DNA from: Allodiplogaster sudhausi
Taxonomy: Eukaryota; Nematoda; Chromadorea; Rhabditida; Diplogasteridae
Length of the DNA stretch: 64,000 nucleotides
NCBI GenBank assembly: GCA_945643635.1
Contig: CALZFC010000045.1
Coordinates: 2,450,001-2,514,000 of the forward strand
Reading direction: 5' to 3'
Both the position numbers and the translations under genes were made by a program. Below the pieces are notes generated by a model. That model saw only the letters and a list, made by a program, of their open reading frames with translations, made no database searches and was not told where the DNA came from. Shown here in pieces: positions 42,886-56,078 of the stretch (positions within the stretch are counted from its first letter, which is position 1; the number at the start of each line of letters is the position of its first letter).

Positions 42886-44954
42886 ATGAACGAGGATGCA
42901 TTTGGAAGCGTCCGAATCGTCCGACGCGTCCTTGGTACCAAGATCCTGGGCGCGACTGTATGTATGTTCCCCTCGCAATGGTTTCACTCAAAATACAATG
43001 GACGAGGATTACTCCTTTAATTTAAACATTGTATCGTATGAATACATGTAGTGTATGGGCGTTGTTTACAACTATAGGCTCGATCAACTATGGGAAATAA
43101 GAGCCCACCGAGGACTTGAGAAGTGAAGTGAGAGAATGAAAGCTTTCTTAAAAGAACGAATGCACTAGCAATAACAATATTACGAAGCATAATAACAAAA
43201 AAATTCGCACTCAATACGTGGAACTTAAGCTCGAATGGCGTATTCAAATGAAGAATCTCAGCATTTCAATGGCAGCTATATTTCATTCCTCGTCATTCAT
43301 ACGAGCTACAGCAACAACGAGTGGGCGCCTCCAATTCGACAGAGAAGAAATCAAGGATGCAGAAGACGCTGTAACTATTCATACTTCCAGGCTGCGCCAT
43401 CGAAGAGCGTGGGAGCGTGAGACTTTTAATTTCCTTTAGGGAATAAAAACACTTCACCATGAGCATGAGAACATTCTGAAATAAACTGAATTATGTTGTG
43501 TGCAAAATGTCTACCAAACACGACATGTATTTTAGTAGAAAGTACTCAAGAAAGTTGTATTTTGAAATATTGGAATTCAACATCTTTTAAGCGCACGATT
43601 TTGCAGTGCGCCTTCGGCTGGCGCGGCGCCGAAGGGAGCGAGCGTCGCGGTGGTGGCGCCGCTCTCTGGAGAAATAGCCGCCTCCGTCGATCGGATCGAG
43701 AAGTACTCGGTACGTTGGCAAGAAGCAGAAGAATAAGAATAAAAGTTCTTAATTTCTTCGTGCTTGACCGCAGAAGACAGTGATGGCACTGAACCAGTGT
43801 CTGCTGCTGATGATGCAGCCATCCAACGAGTGCCCTCCCATCGACTCCAACCAAGAGGCGAGCGAGCATTTTCCTTCTGAGATCAAAGTCAAGTTTCAAG
43901 ATTCCAAAGATAAAAGAGAGATGCAAGCAGAACTCTCCGTTGAGATTGTGTTCCATTCTGCTGTTTGAGCTATGGTGGAATTTTAATACTGAAATGTGTT
44001 TAAGTGTGGCGACACGGACGAGAAGTCCGCGCCCCTCGCCGTGATTCGGGCTCTGGCCGGCCTGACCGTGCACTGGGACAAGCGACCGGAGGTCGCCTTT
44101 CTGCTTGTAGTATCGATCTGCTGTCGCTTTTATGGATTCTTGTGTTCACAGAAGAAACTGACAACTATGTAACTTAAGTTTCTTCTGTGAAAGCTTCCTT
44201 TTTTGACAGCTGCTGAAGTACGCCGAACTTGGCTTCCCTGCCTTCGACAAAGCGACACGCGAATTTCAAAAGGACGGTCGACAGGTTAAGACATTATTCC
44301 GCTTAATCCAAGTTAACATCCAATAGAAAATTCAGGCACTCCAGAACATGCGCAGCTTCATCACCGTCGATCTCCGCGAGGTGCTTTGTCTGCGATATTT
44401 GTGATATGACACGAACTCGAAAGATTAGGAGCTGCTCACTACAAAGCATAAGAAGGCACTCTTTTTCAATTTAAAGTACCGCAAGAACCACACGGCGCTG
44501 ATGGCGGCACATGCGAAGACAGAGAAATCACGAAATGAATGCAAGGTTTCTGGTGTGGCAGAGAGTGTCGTCTATTGTACGAGAGATCTTCTTCTTTGAG
44601 TCCGCGGGTGGAGACGAGAAGAAGAAACTCGAGGCGGCCGTCGCGGCCAACGAGAAAGTCTTCAAGGGAATCTCTGAAAAGGTCTGAGCCGGTTACTTCA
44701 AGCAATTCTAACATATATTTCATGCTTACAGTATCCTTATCTTCCCACTTCAGATCACGGCGTTCGACAAGTCCTTGGCCAAGGCCCGCGAGCTCCACTT
44801 TGGGGTTCAGATTACGACTGTTTGCATTATTTTAAGTATTCATTTGCAGGACCTCTGGAACTTCACGAAGGTACTCGAGCGTTACCACAGCAAGTCAGTG
44901 GATACTCTTCAGCAGCTGTTCCCCGAAGGCGTCAAGAATAGAAAGTCGACGTAG
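42886..44954 (+). CDS. All-helical protein, possibly a BAR-type domain
   Basis: The model has eleven exons and about 281 residues: 42886-42957, 43391-43416, 43607-43709, 43774-43857 (or to 43887), 44005-44091, 44210-44284, 44336-44380, 44429-44545, 44601-44681, 44754-44804 and 44850-44954. Phases agree throughout. The first two exons are the least certain; a single exon 43235-43416 would also fit. An N-terminal amphipathic stretch (SVRIVRRVLGTKILG) and an Ala/Pro/Ser linker lead into long Lys/Glu helices, including LLKYAELGFPAFDKATREFQ, KARELHFGDLWNFTK and LERYHSKSVDTLQQLFP. The length, helix content and N-terminal amphipathic segment recall membrane-bending BAR proteins, but no family motif settles it. 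Exon 4 ends either at a GC donor (43858) or at GTCAAG (43888). Confidence 0.6.
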
Positions 44955-45906
44955 ACCTCTTCTGTCTCCCTTCTTCATTCTTCCATGTCCAGCTTCCACT
45001 TCATTCCTCCTCATTCTCATTCTTTTTTCAGATAAAGCGGATTTTTATTACACAAAAATGTTTTAAAAAAAAAGCAATTTTTGAGGTTTAGTGATGCGAC
45101 TGTCTCACGTTTGTTTAATGAAATTTGCAGGAAAGTAAATGAAGAAAAAAAATTAGGAAACTGCAGACTATAATCCAAAAGAGAACGGAGTACAAAGCAA
45201 ACAGATCTACTACTAAACGTCTGCAACTGCTGAAATGATGGGACTGATGTTTGCTAAATAGATCATTCTCTACTTTATATTTTTTTACTATAAAAAAACT
45301 CCTAAACAAAAATAAACTTTTCAATAGGTTGCGTTGAATTGTGTGAAAACGAACTTTTGCCCCTTTCGTGAGATTAAAATGCTCTTTTGTAATTGGAAGA
45401 CTGTGAGAGAAATGCAGGATATTTTGAGTAGAAAGACAAGCAAGACTTCATGATGGCGCGTTATCAGAAAGCTTAATGTCCAGCTGGTGAATTCCGCGTC
45501 CTTATCTGCTTATCGCTCTTCCCTTTACTTCTCTCACTTTCCATTCTTCCATGCTCTCTCTCTCTCTCGAGCTCGCTCTCTATTGTTCTTCACTGTTTCA
45601 TTTTACTAATTCACCCTCCTTTTCCCTGCATTTTCTCTCCATCTTGCCTGTCATTCGTTTTCCACTGATCACAATTTTCGAATCTCAGTAAATACGGGCC
45701 AGAGTGAAAGTACTCACTGAATATTTTTCAGAGATTCTTCAAAAAAGTTTTTATTTTCTTTGATAATTTGATCTTTTTTCTGGCGAGAGGGTTGAATACT
45801 CATAAAATGAAAATTGAATTTATTGCATTAAATTATTCTATTTCTCTCTTCCTTCTTGCTAACTCCCATATAAATTAAATAAAGTATGCAAGTACTCGAA
45901 TGCAGG
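44955..45906. other. Spacer before aquaporin cluster
   Basis: AT-rich sequence with short CT stretches near 45555-45580. It contains the probable 3' untranslated region of the helical-protein gene and the promoter of the first aquaporin. No other gene was seen. Confidence 0.55.
45311..45316 (+). terminator. Possible poly(A) signal AATAAA
   Basis: AATAAA follows the helical-protein stop codon by about 360 bases, in an AT-rich stretch. Confidence 0.4.
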
Positions 45907-48329
45907 ATGGCGAAGGAGGCGGTGGTAGACAAGATAAAGACGCGCATCGCCATCAAGGAAGAGCTCTACCGCGAATTGCTCGCTGAACTCGGAGCGACCT
46001 TTTTGCTTGTGGTTGGTCTTAGAGAAAGAAGAAAATATAGCATCGTCCCTTTTCAAGTATTACATGGTTTAAAAAACATTAGAATAATAGCCATGCAAAG
46101 GTAAAAGAGACTCGTCTCTCGGTCTAGTTTATCGGCTGCTGCAACAGCGTCCAGTTCGTGCTCTCCAGACAAGCACTCAACACCTGGATCCAGGTTGGCT
46201 CTTCATCTCAACCTGAGAAATTCTCCCGGGGGAATTATATTTAATCCTCATTATTCATTCTATTCAGGTTAATCTCGGATGGGGCTTTGCAATTACCTTC
46301 AGTGCATACACCGCGGCTCGCACATCTGGTGAGTGTTTTCTTTTTTTATTGATCAAAATAGCAAGAAGAAGTGAGGCGGGAAATTGAAACGACTTGCAGG
46401 CGCTCACATGAATCCGGCCGTGTCGATGTTGCTGTTCTGCTTCGGCCGTCTTCCCCTGAAGAAGCTCGTTCTCTACTCCCTCGCCCAGACCATCGGCGCC
46501 TTCTTCGGAGCTGCCGCCACTTACTTCTTCTACCAACGTCATTCTTTTTACTTCCTTCCTATCTCCTCAAATTTTTGTCTTATTACATACATAGTAAAAC
46601 GAAAATATCATTTTAATTGATAAAGAACGGTGTGAATTCAGCTCTCTTCGATCACTTTGACGGAGGCGTCCGCGAGATTGCGGGAGTGAATGGAACTGCG
46701 GGCATCTTCGCCTCTTATCCTGGACCGCATCTCGGCTTCTGGGGACCGTACGTCGACCAGGTGAGGAGCTGTGGACTTTATCTGTTTTTATGGAAAGGGG
46801 AAAGGTTTACGAAGTGTTAAATGCATTGATTAAGGATAAGAAATGCGAAATACTTGAAGATTGTTGGCACGGGAATGCTCTGCTTCTTCATCTGCCTCAT
46901 CGTCGACGAGAAGAATGAGATTCCGCAGGTTAGAATCTTCCGGATGGCTTTCATCTTCTAGCTGCTAACGATAAGCTTTTTGCCATTTCTCCTTGCTTCA
47001 TGTGTTCACTTTCTGTGGATCAAGAAGAATGTGACCGTTTTATGCTTTCAATGAAAGCTTTCCGCTAAGCTCTCGTGCTGAAGTCCACTCCTATCAGATG
47101 ATTCTATGTATAAGCATTATCTTGGTTCGGGTGCACCGCACAATCTCTCTCTCTCTCTCTCGTCGCCTCGGTCTCTCTCCTTCTTCTGTCTCTCGCTTTC
47201 TCTCTCTCTGTTTCTTTCTCGATTACGCTTTGAACAGCTTCACAGTTCCTAAAACCACTATTCTCTTTTCTTAGTCAAATAATTCCCTGGAAGGCGCTTC
47301 GTCCCTCACCGGCAGCTATCTTTTTGTCAAAGTTTATCACCAAATATGCTGTTGCGGAGGCACGTGCCTTCATTTACGATTAGAGAGGCCCATAAATGTT
47401 CACATGTACATACATACATAGTTAACTAAACAAAGGGCAAGATAGGAAGATATATTTTTTATGTTATCATAAATACTTCGATTTAAAAAATTTCTAACCT
47501 AAATTAGTAAACGATAAGGAGTTGAGGAGAGAGAACTCTGAAGAGAGAGAAAGGATTGACGTAATCCCCTGAATGTCCCTCCTCACAGCACATTGCCCCT
47601 GTACTGATCGGCGCAGTGGTGATGATGATCGGAATGTCCTTCGGTGCGAACCTCGGCTACCCCATCAACCCGGCCCGTGACCTCGGACCACGACTCTTCT
47701 CTGTCATCGTCTACGGAGCGGGCGTGTTCGAGTAGGCGCATCAATTTGTCTTTTGAGGAAAACATAGCTTTTGGATTCTCAAAGTAGAAGACTTAAAGGA
47801 CCCAAAACTCACTTCTGATTTCGCGCCTTTTCGCAAACCATGAGACAAATGCAAGAGATTTAGGGTAACACGAATACAATAGTCAGATAAATAGAAATAT
47901 TAAATGCTTGAGTCACCCGTACCCGTACTACTGGCTGGCGCCCATCATCGGCCCCCTGCTTGGCGCGCCGTTGGCTGGGTGGATTTATCAGGTTGAGTCC
48001 AGTCAAAGAATGCCCTACAAATATGTTAAGGGTGAAGGAGAACAAGTTCTGACAAAGCGGCTGTGGCTTCGCGAATGCTATGTATTTAAATCGACGACAG
48101 TAATGGGAAACTTCTTATTTTGCAGAACGAAATGCCTCCCCAATTTTTCTAATTAAACAGTTCTTGGTTTATTGAGCTTTTGACTTACTACTGTTTGTTA
48201 GATCTAGTTGTCCATATGAAGTTATATTGGCTTATAATACTGCAGGTGATATTCGGTGCCCACCTGCCCGATCCGCGGCCGATCTATCGGATGGTCGACG
48301 CCAAAGACATCAAAGTCATCTCGCAATGA
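45907..48329 (+). CDS. Aquaglyceroporin 1 (NPA/NPA)
   Basis: Nine exons give 287 residues: 45907-46011, 46128-46193, 46268-46328, 46400-46537, 46642-46760, 46860-46928, 47589-47731, 47913-47991 and 48246-48329. It is a six-helix membrane channel for water and small solutes. Both pore boxes are intact: GAHMNPAVSM in loop B and GYPINPARDLGPR in loop E. Asp after the second NPAR marks the glycerol-transporting class. The C-terminal helix signature IIGPLLGAPLAGWIYQ and the FGAHLPDP tail are typical of the family. The start MAKEAV was preferred because AG precedes it by one base; an in-frame ATG at 45886 would add seven residues. An 660-base intron (46929-47588) holds CT tracts. Unlike its two neighbours, it has no intron inside the second pore box but has one 35 codons before it. 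Confidence 0.93.
46929..47588 (+). other. Long intron of aquaglyceroporin 1
   Basis: AT-rich sequence with a CT-rich stretch at about 47144-47220. No exon or transposon was recognised inside it. Confidence 0.6.
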
Positions 48330-50114
48330 GCTCAAAGACTCAATATTTGAATCGAACGAATTCGTATACTTTCATTGTCTTACTGCTAGACTATTCATTG
48401 CAGAGTCGAATGCAACTTCAACCTTCTTGTTCATTTTTACCTTCTTTCAATGGTTTTGGTATTTCATAGTCTTCACGATAGGAATACATTTGTTAATATC
48501 GTGCAGTAGTTTCATATCTCCCTATAAAAACATTTCCCTTTCTTCTCGTGGTTCATGTAAGAAAAGGGTTTAAAGATTCTATATTATATGTTTCTATTTG
48601 AAAAAAAAGACGGAAATAAAGTTCAACGGAAGCCTTGGAATAGAATGGAGATTGCAAAGAAATGCGAGAGAAATCAAATGGAGAAAACATAATAAATCAG
48701 CCACTTCCTTCTTCTTCTCTTTCAACAAAGAGAGCCAATCCGGCCTTGACTGAAAGCGACAGCAAACAAATACACCCTTCTAAATTAGGAAATTGTGGAA
48801 ATAGATAATTAGAAGTAATATCACATGTTTGCGTTTAAGTTTGTTTGTGCTGTTCCTTATATGTTCCAATTCCTAATACCTCTTTGCCTTTTTACACAAT
48901 GGATAATTTACATATGCAAATAGTCGTCTTCTCTCTTCAAAGAACAAGGAATCATTGTCGTTTCCTGATGTAATTTAGAGACTAGTTGTAACAAATGTCT
49001 CAACTGAAAGAGAGTTATTAATAGGCACCGAACTTTGAGGTTTCCCTCAAGGTTACGCTCCAATACGACCAGTACAAAAATCACCTGCAAATTAAAATGA
49101 TTGCAGAGGATTCTTATTCTTCAACTGTTCCCCATCATTATCGGCGTTTTTTAACCTCGTCCACCAAACTTTCTGCTGGTATTGAGAAAGAAGACAAGTG
49201 AAATCTTAATGTGCCTTTTTTTTATTATTAATACAAATGTAAACATAACTTCATAGGACACAGTATACAGACGATTTCATTGTGAGCAATCTTTTAGATG
49301 TCGAGAAGGCTCTCGGGAATGCGCGTATTTTCCAGCTTGAGAATAACCTTCTCATGTCACAGCAAGAAGCCCCAAGCCAGTCGAATTGCTTCCGTTCCGT
49401 GCTCACCTGTCTAGCTTTTTTTGGAGCTTCCCTGCCGTCCCCCCCCCCCCCGCCCTCTCTCATTGTCCCTCCTTTTCTCTCACTCACTCTCTCTCTATTT
49501 CTTTCTATTTCTCTCTCTCTCCCCACATCAATTCAGCCTGCAACGGCAGCTGGAATACCATGGAATGCACAAGTCTTATTTAGAATTCACACCCCCTCAC
49601 GGCTTCACACATCTCCTACTGTTTCGCTCTCTTCAATCATATTTGTCAGTCTCCCTGGCCCTTCTCGTCTGGGCTTCCCCAGTGGAATTCCCCCTCGTGA
49701 GCGGATCAATTGTTTTGATCATTCTCGGTCTCTTTCAATTAGTTTTCTCGTTAGAAAAGTGGGCTTCAAACATTCACACGTGTTGAAGTGTGTAAAAAAG
49801 TTCAGCATCACTGAATATTTCTTAGAACTCCTCTGTTGACGAAATGCAGCATTCTGTTTTCCTCTCCCTATTTTCCTTGGGCGGATTTGCATCATGTTCA
49901 TGACGAAACTCTGATGATGTGGAATGTTTCCGGAAGTCATGGTGCTTTCACATTCCCTCAGTCCCTCTCTCGCCTTCTGTCACCTTATTTTAGACGTTTG
50001 TCAAGCTATCTGGCACTAACCAGTTCAAAGCGTAGCTTCATTTCGATGAGAGCTTCATAGCTCATTACTAGTGTTCAATGTTTACTGGCAGGATGAAGTA
50101 GGAACTAATTCATT

Positions 50115-50145
<31 letters not shown>

Positions 50146-53100
50146 GTCTGTCACTGTCCCTATTTCAACATATCTAAGTATGTATCTCTTTGTCTCTCTA
50201 TCTTGCTCTCACTCTCCCCACCCTCTCTCGCTGTCATTCATTTTGCACGCTTCCTACGAAAGGCATGCTGAAAGGCATCGATGATGCAAGCTGTGGAGAT
50301 CGGCTTGAGAAGGCCCGAGTCTAGAAAAAGCGAGCGTGCGAATCACAGAGAACGTGCGAAAACGAGTGCAGAGAGATGCAGCAAAAAGAAGAAAAGGGAG
50401 CGAACGTGCCGTCTGCCGGTGGCCATGACGAAAGAGCGTGGGGCAGCTGAGGCTGAAATAGACAAGGAAGAGGATGCAAAGAACGATGAGGAGAGAGAGA
50501 GGTTGAGAAAAAGAGAGATATAGATTTGGAGGAAGCGGCAGAGAAGAAGCATTGCCTCACTTCTTCACAGTCCATCTGTTCGTCAGCTTCATATTCCTAC
50601 CTGATTTCAAGTCTCATCCCTACTTATCTCTCTCAATCCTTTGCTTACTCCTTTCCTCTCTTGGCATTCTGCATGGAATCCACAATATCCCTATTTCTTG
50701 CGTTCTCCCTTTCCTCAGCAATTGCCACCCATATTCTTGCCACTCTCCTTACTTCTGCGCTGTCTTTATCAGGCTGGCCGCATGGCTCCCCCCACTCATT
50801 CTCGCTAGCCCTGCTTCATCTCTCACTCTCCGCTCTCTCTCTCTCTCTGTCTCTCTCTTTCTCTGTCTCTCTCACTTCCTCTCCACACTCCCGCTCTTCC
50901 TCACGAACGTGCCTGAGGCCAAGTAGTCGCAAGCATTTCAATTCCAAGTGGCCAGCCAATATAGAAAATTCGATTCAATACACTGGATTTCACTCCTTTT
51001 AGCTTTCCTTAACTTTCTCGCTCTCTCTATGCACATTTCCATCCCTGCAGTTACATTCCTTTGTGGTGTCAATACATAGCTCACAATCAGCGGGAATTTT
51101 CAAGAAGTCTTCTTTTTCAGCTTCTGCTTTCTTTCCGGAGCTAATTTTTTTTTCTATATCTATCTTTCTCCGTCTTATCCTTTTGCTCCGGATTTTCTTG
51201 TCGTGTCTTCTGCCAGTGGCGTCCAATCAACTGCAACTGCAGCTTATCTGATTGTTTTTCAACATTTAGTAGACCATCATCAAAAATAAAAAGAAGGAAG
51301 TTACTGTCTTAAATATGAAACAAAGAGACAGGTTGAATTTGGGACATGATGTAAATGACATGTAGAGAAAGCGAGAAGAAATTCGTATTCTTTCCGTGGA
51401 ATGCCACGAAGCGTATGCTGTTCTTTGCCTCGTCTGAAGCTATCCTTTCGCTTTCCAGTCACGCTTTGCATCTAACTATGTTCCCTTGAAAAATTGTCCG
51501 GAATCCTAGGAAGCAAGGCAGCAACGAAGAAAAGGTTCCTTCCATCTGAGGGAGAGAGGAAGGAGAGAAAATGATGTGGTTTTGATAAGCGTGAGAGAAA
51601 TAAGTTAGGGAGTGGAGGAGTAAGGAGAGGACATAGTGAAATTATAGGATGAATGTGTTTTCTTTTTCGGACATGCCTAGAAATACCGGGTCAACCCTTG
51701 TTTTGACTGGAGTCTCGCCTCTTTTACTCTGCACGATGTGTGAACTTTCTTTCCAGCAGAGAAAAGTATGATCACAATACCTCAGAAAAGAACAAAGAGA
51801 TAGAAAGAAAGAGAGAGAGATAGAGAGATAGAGAGAGAGAAAGATGGAGTGAATGATATTGCGCACTTTTACCGTATCCTTCTTCTCCATTATACCTGCC
51901 ATTGAGATCTTTCCATCTCTCGTTCTTCATGCAATGGACAATACCAACCTCACATACTCTTCCTCTCTCTCCTTTATTCACATCTCTAATCATTCTCATT
52001 TTCTTCTCCCTCATCATTTCCATCATCTTCTTTCTCATATACAACCCTGTGCCCCAGCGATTCTTGCTCTGCTGCCCCTGGCACTGCTACAATCACATCT
52101 CTCTTCTCTCATTCAATCGCCACTTCTCTCCTGCGTTGCCTGCCTTCATTGAATCAACTGCTTCCACTTTCAATTTGACTTCTATCAAAGAAGAATGATA
52201 AACAAACCGCTCAAATACCAATAGCAAGTGGAATCCATCTTCTAGCTGAATAGATATATTTCAGTATTAAGCCTGTGATTGATTTCCATTTTTTCCTCTG
52301 TTGCCATGGTGGATGTATGAATTATGACACCCACACTGGCATAATAATATAGTTGTATGTATATTATTATTTTCCGCTTGACTGATCATATCCTTTCTTC
52401 TCTTCTTACTCTGCAAGAAGCTGAGCAGTTGTCGCCTCGCCACTAAGTTCCCGGAGCACACTTCCGCGATAGAACGCTCAAACATCACTGCCATGCGAAT
52501 CACTCAGACTTTTTCACTCATTTGCCTCTCTCACCCTCTCGGCAACCCAACTCTTCTTCCCACGGCGAAAGAAGTTACAAAAGACTAGAGTTGCTCGCTT
52601 CTATTTATAATCATACATGCTTGCATATGTACGAATGTTCGGAAAAAGGGCACAAAATCAAAAGCTTAATTTCATTCTTCCTGCGCTTACGTTTCCGCAG
52701 CAACAGCTGAAGAGCCCGTGCGAATGAGGGACCACCAACTTATAAGAAATGTCTTGATTTAGATATTCGATCTCTTCAAACAATAGTTCGACATCTTACA
52801 GTTCTGAGTGGACGGTGCTTGAGGAGATATTTAGCTATGTTATTTCTCTTTTGTAATCAATACACTAATGCAAATTCCCAATTTAGCCTCCCTCTTGCTT
52901 GGTCAAAATGGTTTGCTCAGTTGGGATTTGGAAGATCTTTTCTCATGTTTGCTCGGATCATTGATGTGTGATTCATGGAGTGAGAGGCGTTGTCTCGTCT
53001 CATTCCCATGGCTCGAGTTGCCGTTCTCGCTCTCTTTCTTTGCACTCACATTGTCTTAGAAGATCTTTAGTAAGACAGAGAACGCCTTCGGGAGGATATT

Positions 53101-53359
53101 GTGGCTTGTCCCTCGCCTTTCTCGTTCCGCCTCTGCAGCCTTCCAAATTATTTTTATTTCTGGCAGAGATTTCATTTCTTCTCTCGAACTTAATGCGATA
53201 ATGTGGTATCATTCGATGTTTGCATTTGTGTTTGCTACATTTATTACGTTTCTCTTTGCTCGATGTAATGGCAATATTTCCGTATTGGTAAAGATCTCTA
53301 TTTTTTTCAACGTTTTTGGAAAGCCCCGTTCTTTCTGTCTCTCTCTTTCTCTCTACAGG
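48330..53359. other. Five-kb spacer within the aquaporin cluster
   Basis: No gene was recognised on either strand. The region contains an AATAAA at 48615-48620 (probable poly(A) signal of aquaglyceroporin 1), a poly-C run near 49440-49451, CT tracts (49470-49520, 50117-50147 and 50838-50870) and a GA stretch at 51785-51845. Frames at 49.3-52.2 kb are Ser/Leu-rich repeat translations. Degraded aquaporin copies were looked for, but no NPA-like box was seen. Confidence 0.5.
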
Positions 53360-55190
53360 ATGACTCTCTCCGCCCCCTCCCCTCTGGACCGTCTCCGTGA
53401 TCGAATCCACTGTCGCAATCCCCTCCTCACAAATCTTCTCTCCGAGTTCTACGGCACTACTCTTCTCATTGTACTTGATTTTGAAGTTTAATCTGATCGA
53501 AGTAACAATTGTTCAGTTCATCGGAATTGGAATCGTTCAGCAGTTTATACTCTCCGGAGAAAAGTTGAACACATGGATTCAGGTAAGATGGCCATAGAGA
53601 AAATGGAAACGCGAGGGAGAGAGAGACCGAAAGAGAGAGAGAGAGAATGTGAGAGAGAGTGAGAGAGAGTATTTAATTATGTTTGAGTAGGTAAGTGTAG
53701 TGGGAGAGAACGCATTAAAGTGAGAATTTATACTCTTTTTGAGAATTTATAAGTATGTTGAAGTAGACACGTAAATGATATGAGCGCTCATGATATTTCA
53801 TAAAATAAGGTAAATCTCGGGTGGGGCCTCGCCATCGCATTCTGCGTGTTCGCCTGCAGCAGGACGAGTGGTCAGTCTCAGGTCCCAGTAATTTGACAAA
53901 ATGTCTTTTACACTTTTGGGTGGCCACTTCAACCCGTGCATCTCCTTCGTGATGGTGACGTTCGGAAAGCTGAGCTTCTCCAACTTCCTTCTCTACTCTC
54001 TCGTGCAGACGGTCGGCGCCTTCCTTGGCGCCGCACTCTCTTACGTACTTTATATTGGTATATTTAATTATACATATATACTTGTTTTTCCTAATAACAT
54101 TGTGTCCACATTTTAAAATTTTCGATTAATTCGACGATTAAAAGCGTTTGATCGTTTATAAAATAGTAGAATGCAGACCAGTTCTGGAAGTACACCGGCG
54201 ACGCACGCACCATCACCGGCCCCAAGGCGACTGCCGCGTGCTTCACTTCCTTCCCAGCTGAACACGTCTCGAACACCACGTGCTTCCTCGATCAGGTGCA
54301 TCCATGCTTGGTAGATCAATGAAAAAGTTAGAGACTTGAGTTCGTTGGCTGCGCTCTGCTTGCTCTGTTCGTCTCGGTGATCGTCGACCGCCGCAACGGC
54401 ATCCCCGAGACGGCTCATCCTCTTCTCTTCGGCTCCGTCGTTGTCATGATCGGCACGGCCTACGGCATGAACGTCGGCTATCCGGTCAAGTTGCTATTGC
54501 CTATTTTCTATGTAGTTTACTTTAAAAAAATTAAGGAGACTTGCCATTTGTGACGCACTGCTAAAATCACTCGTCTCAGCGCCGAAGCATGATCCTAGTC
54601 TGAAATAAACGGCTTTCTTCGCTTCAGATCAACCCAGCGCGTGATTTTGGCCCTCGCCTCTTCGCTTCCATGCTCTACGGCCGTGGCGTCTTCTCCCATC
54701 ACAACTTCTATTTTTGGATTCCGATCGTCGCCCCAATTCCTGGTTTCTTTGTCGCTTTCGCACGTGAAATCTCACTACGCAAAGCATCAATTTGTCTTAA
54801 AAAAAAATGCAACAAAGGGAAGATGAGCAAATAAAATAACAATAGAATAACTAAAATATGATGTGAATATTTGTATGCGCGACATTCGGCGCGTGGTCGT
54901 ACCACTTCTTCATCGGCGCCCATATCGCAGACCCCGACGAGCGGCCCGTCTCCTTCCTCCTCGACAAAGAGTTGCAGCCCCTCCAGAGATGGTTACTATC
55001 TTCATTTGCCATTTTGTTAATATGTAATGCGATATTTGCTATAAAAAAGAAAGAAAATATTTGAAATTTACATATATTATAAACTTATGTATCCGTAGAG
55101 GAAACAATAAAAAGCTGATTTAATATTTTTAAAACAATTTGCTCTTCTACTTACAGCGACGAAACAGAACCGGAGAAGGCCGCACCATAA
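53360..55190 (+). CDS. Aquaglyceroporin 2 (NPC/NPA), two odd splice sites
   Basis: Nine exons give 299 residues: 53360-53470, 53517-53582, 53810-53870, 53920-54057, 54177-54295, 54341-54484, 54628-54742, 54880-54991 and 55157-55190. The first pore box is [10 protein letters not shown] (Cys in place of Ala); the second is [13 protein letters not shown], with the Asp of glycerol channels. Other family marks are [21 protein letters not shown] and the [10 protein letters not shown] tail. The reading frame is intact throughout. However, the introns before 53920 and before 54880 would have to end in GG and CG instead of AG. This could mean non-canonical splicing, recent decay or sequence errors. 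The ATG follows a CT tract ending ACAG by one base. It is most similar to the next gene. Confidence 0.88.
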
Positions 55191-56078
55191 ATCCAGACAA
55201 ACTCAAATGCTTTATTCAATGTATTTTATTCGTGACTCGTTAAATCATTCTTAATCAACTCATATTACTTAAGAAATTTTTAATATCACGCTGGTAATTT
55301 ACTATGCATTATTAATCTGCAGTTTTCTACGACATAATGAATAGTGCACTCATGAGAAAGGATTGATGCACCCATCGAACCTGCCAGTGATTTCTAGCTT
55401 CAAAGCATAAAAAAAATTTTCTTAATGAACAGAATCCTCAAATATACGTTTTCGACATTATAAACATATTCTATATAGTCTAAGCTTCATACCTAATTAT
55501 TATCTTTTTTCTCAGTTATGCCATAAACTTTAATATATTATAATATAGATATTGTCAAATTCATTTATTGTTTATTTCGTTTATTACTCTTCATGCGTCT
55601 TGATCATGGCCATCATGTGGCTGTCATCTTTGATCTGATAAATGTTATGAAATCACAACGGTTGTTAATTCGGAGGTAATTTCCTTTAGGGCCAAACGTA
55701 TACAAGAAGACCTCGAGGAATCAATTTTGGAGGGTTTTCTCTAAATCAGTTTTTGGAGATCAAACCTTACTATATCTCTCACGTAATCAAAGGAAAATAT
55801 ATTTATCTATATATGTTTATATATGAAAATATATTTATCTATATATGTTTATCTATTGTGCGTGCACTTTAGAAGTGTAGGAAAGTCAGAAACGTAAACT
55901 TCAAGGTCTATTTTCTCTCTAATAACGAAAATTGCCCTTTCTGTTTTACATTTAAGAAAATCCGAATATTTTGTGGGAAAAGAAGGAAAGAAGATCAGTC
56001 TTTCCATCACTCTTCTGATCTCGCTGCGCGGCAGCCGGTCGACAATAGTTCTCTCTCCAGCTCTTCCTCTCTTCCCCC
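55191..56078. other. AT-rich spacer between aquaglyceroporins 2 and 3
   Basis: No gene was seen. It contains a 28-bp tandem duplication at 55793-55852 and the probable promoter of aquaglyceroporin 3. Confidence 0.6.
55793..55852. repeat. 28-bp tandem duplication, period 32
   Basis: Two identical 28-base copies (55793-55820 and 55825-55852), starting GAAAATATATTTATC, are separated by ATAT. Confidence 0.92.

Noticed and set aside
50281..50523. Plus-strand frame with Lys/Arg/Glu content
   Set aside because: Purine-rich sequence between microsatellites with no splice context and no recognisable motif.
51999..52198. Ser/His/Leu-rich frames near 52 kb
   Set aside because: Repeat-derived; checked as a possible degraded aquaporin, but no NPA-like box or helix signature is present.
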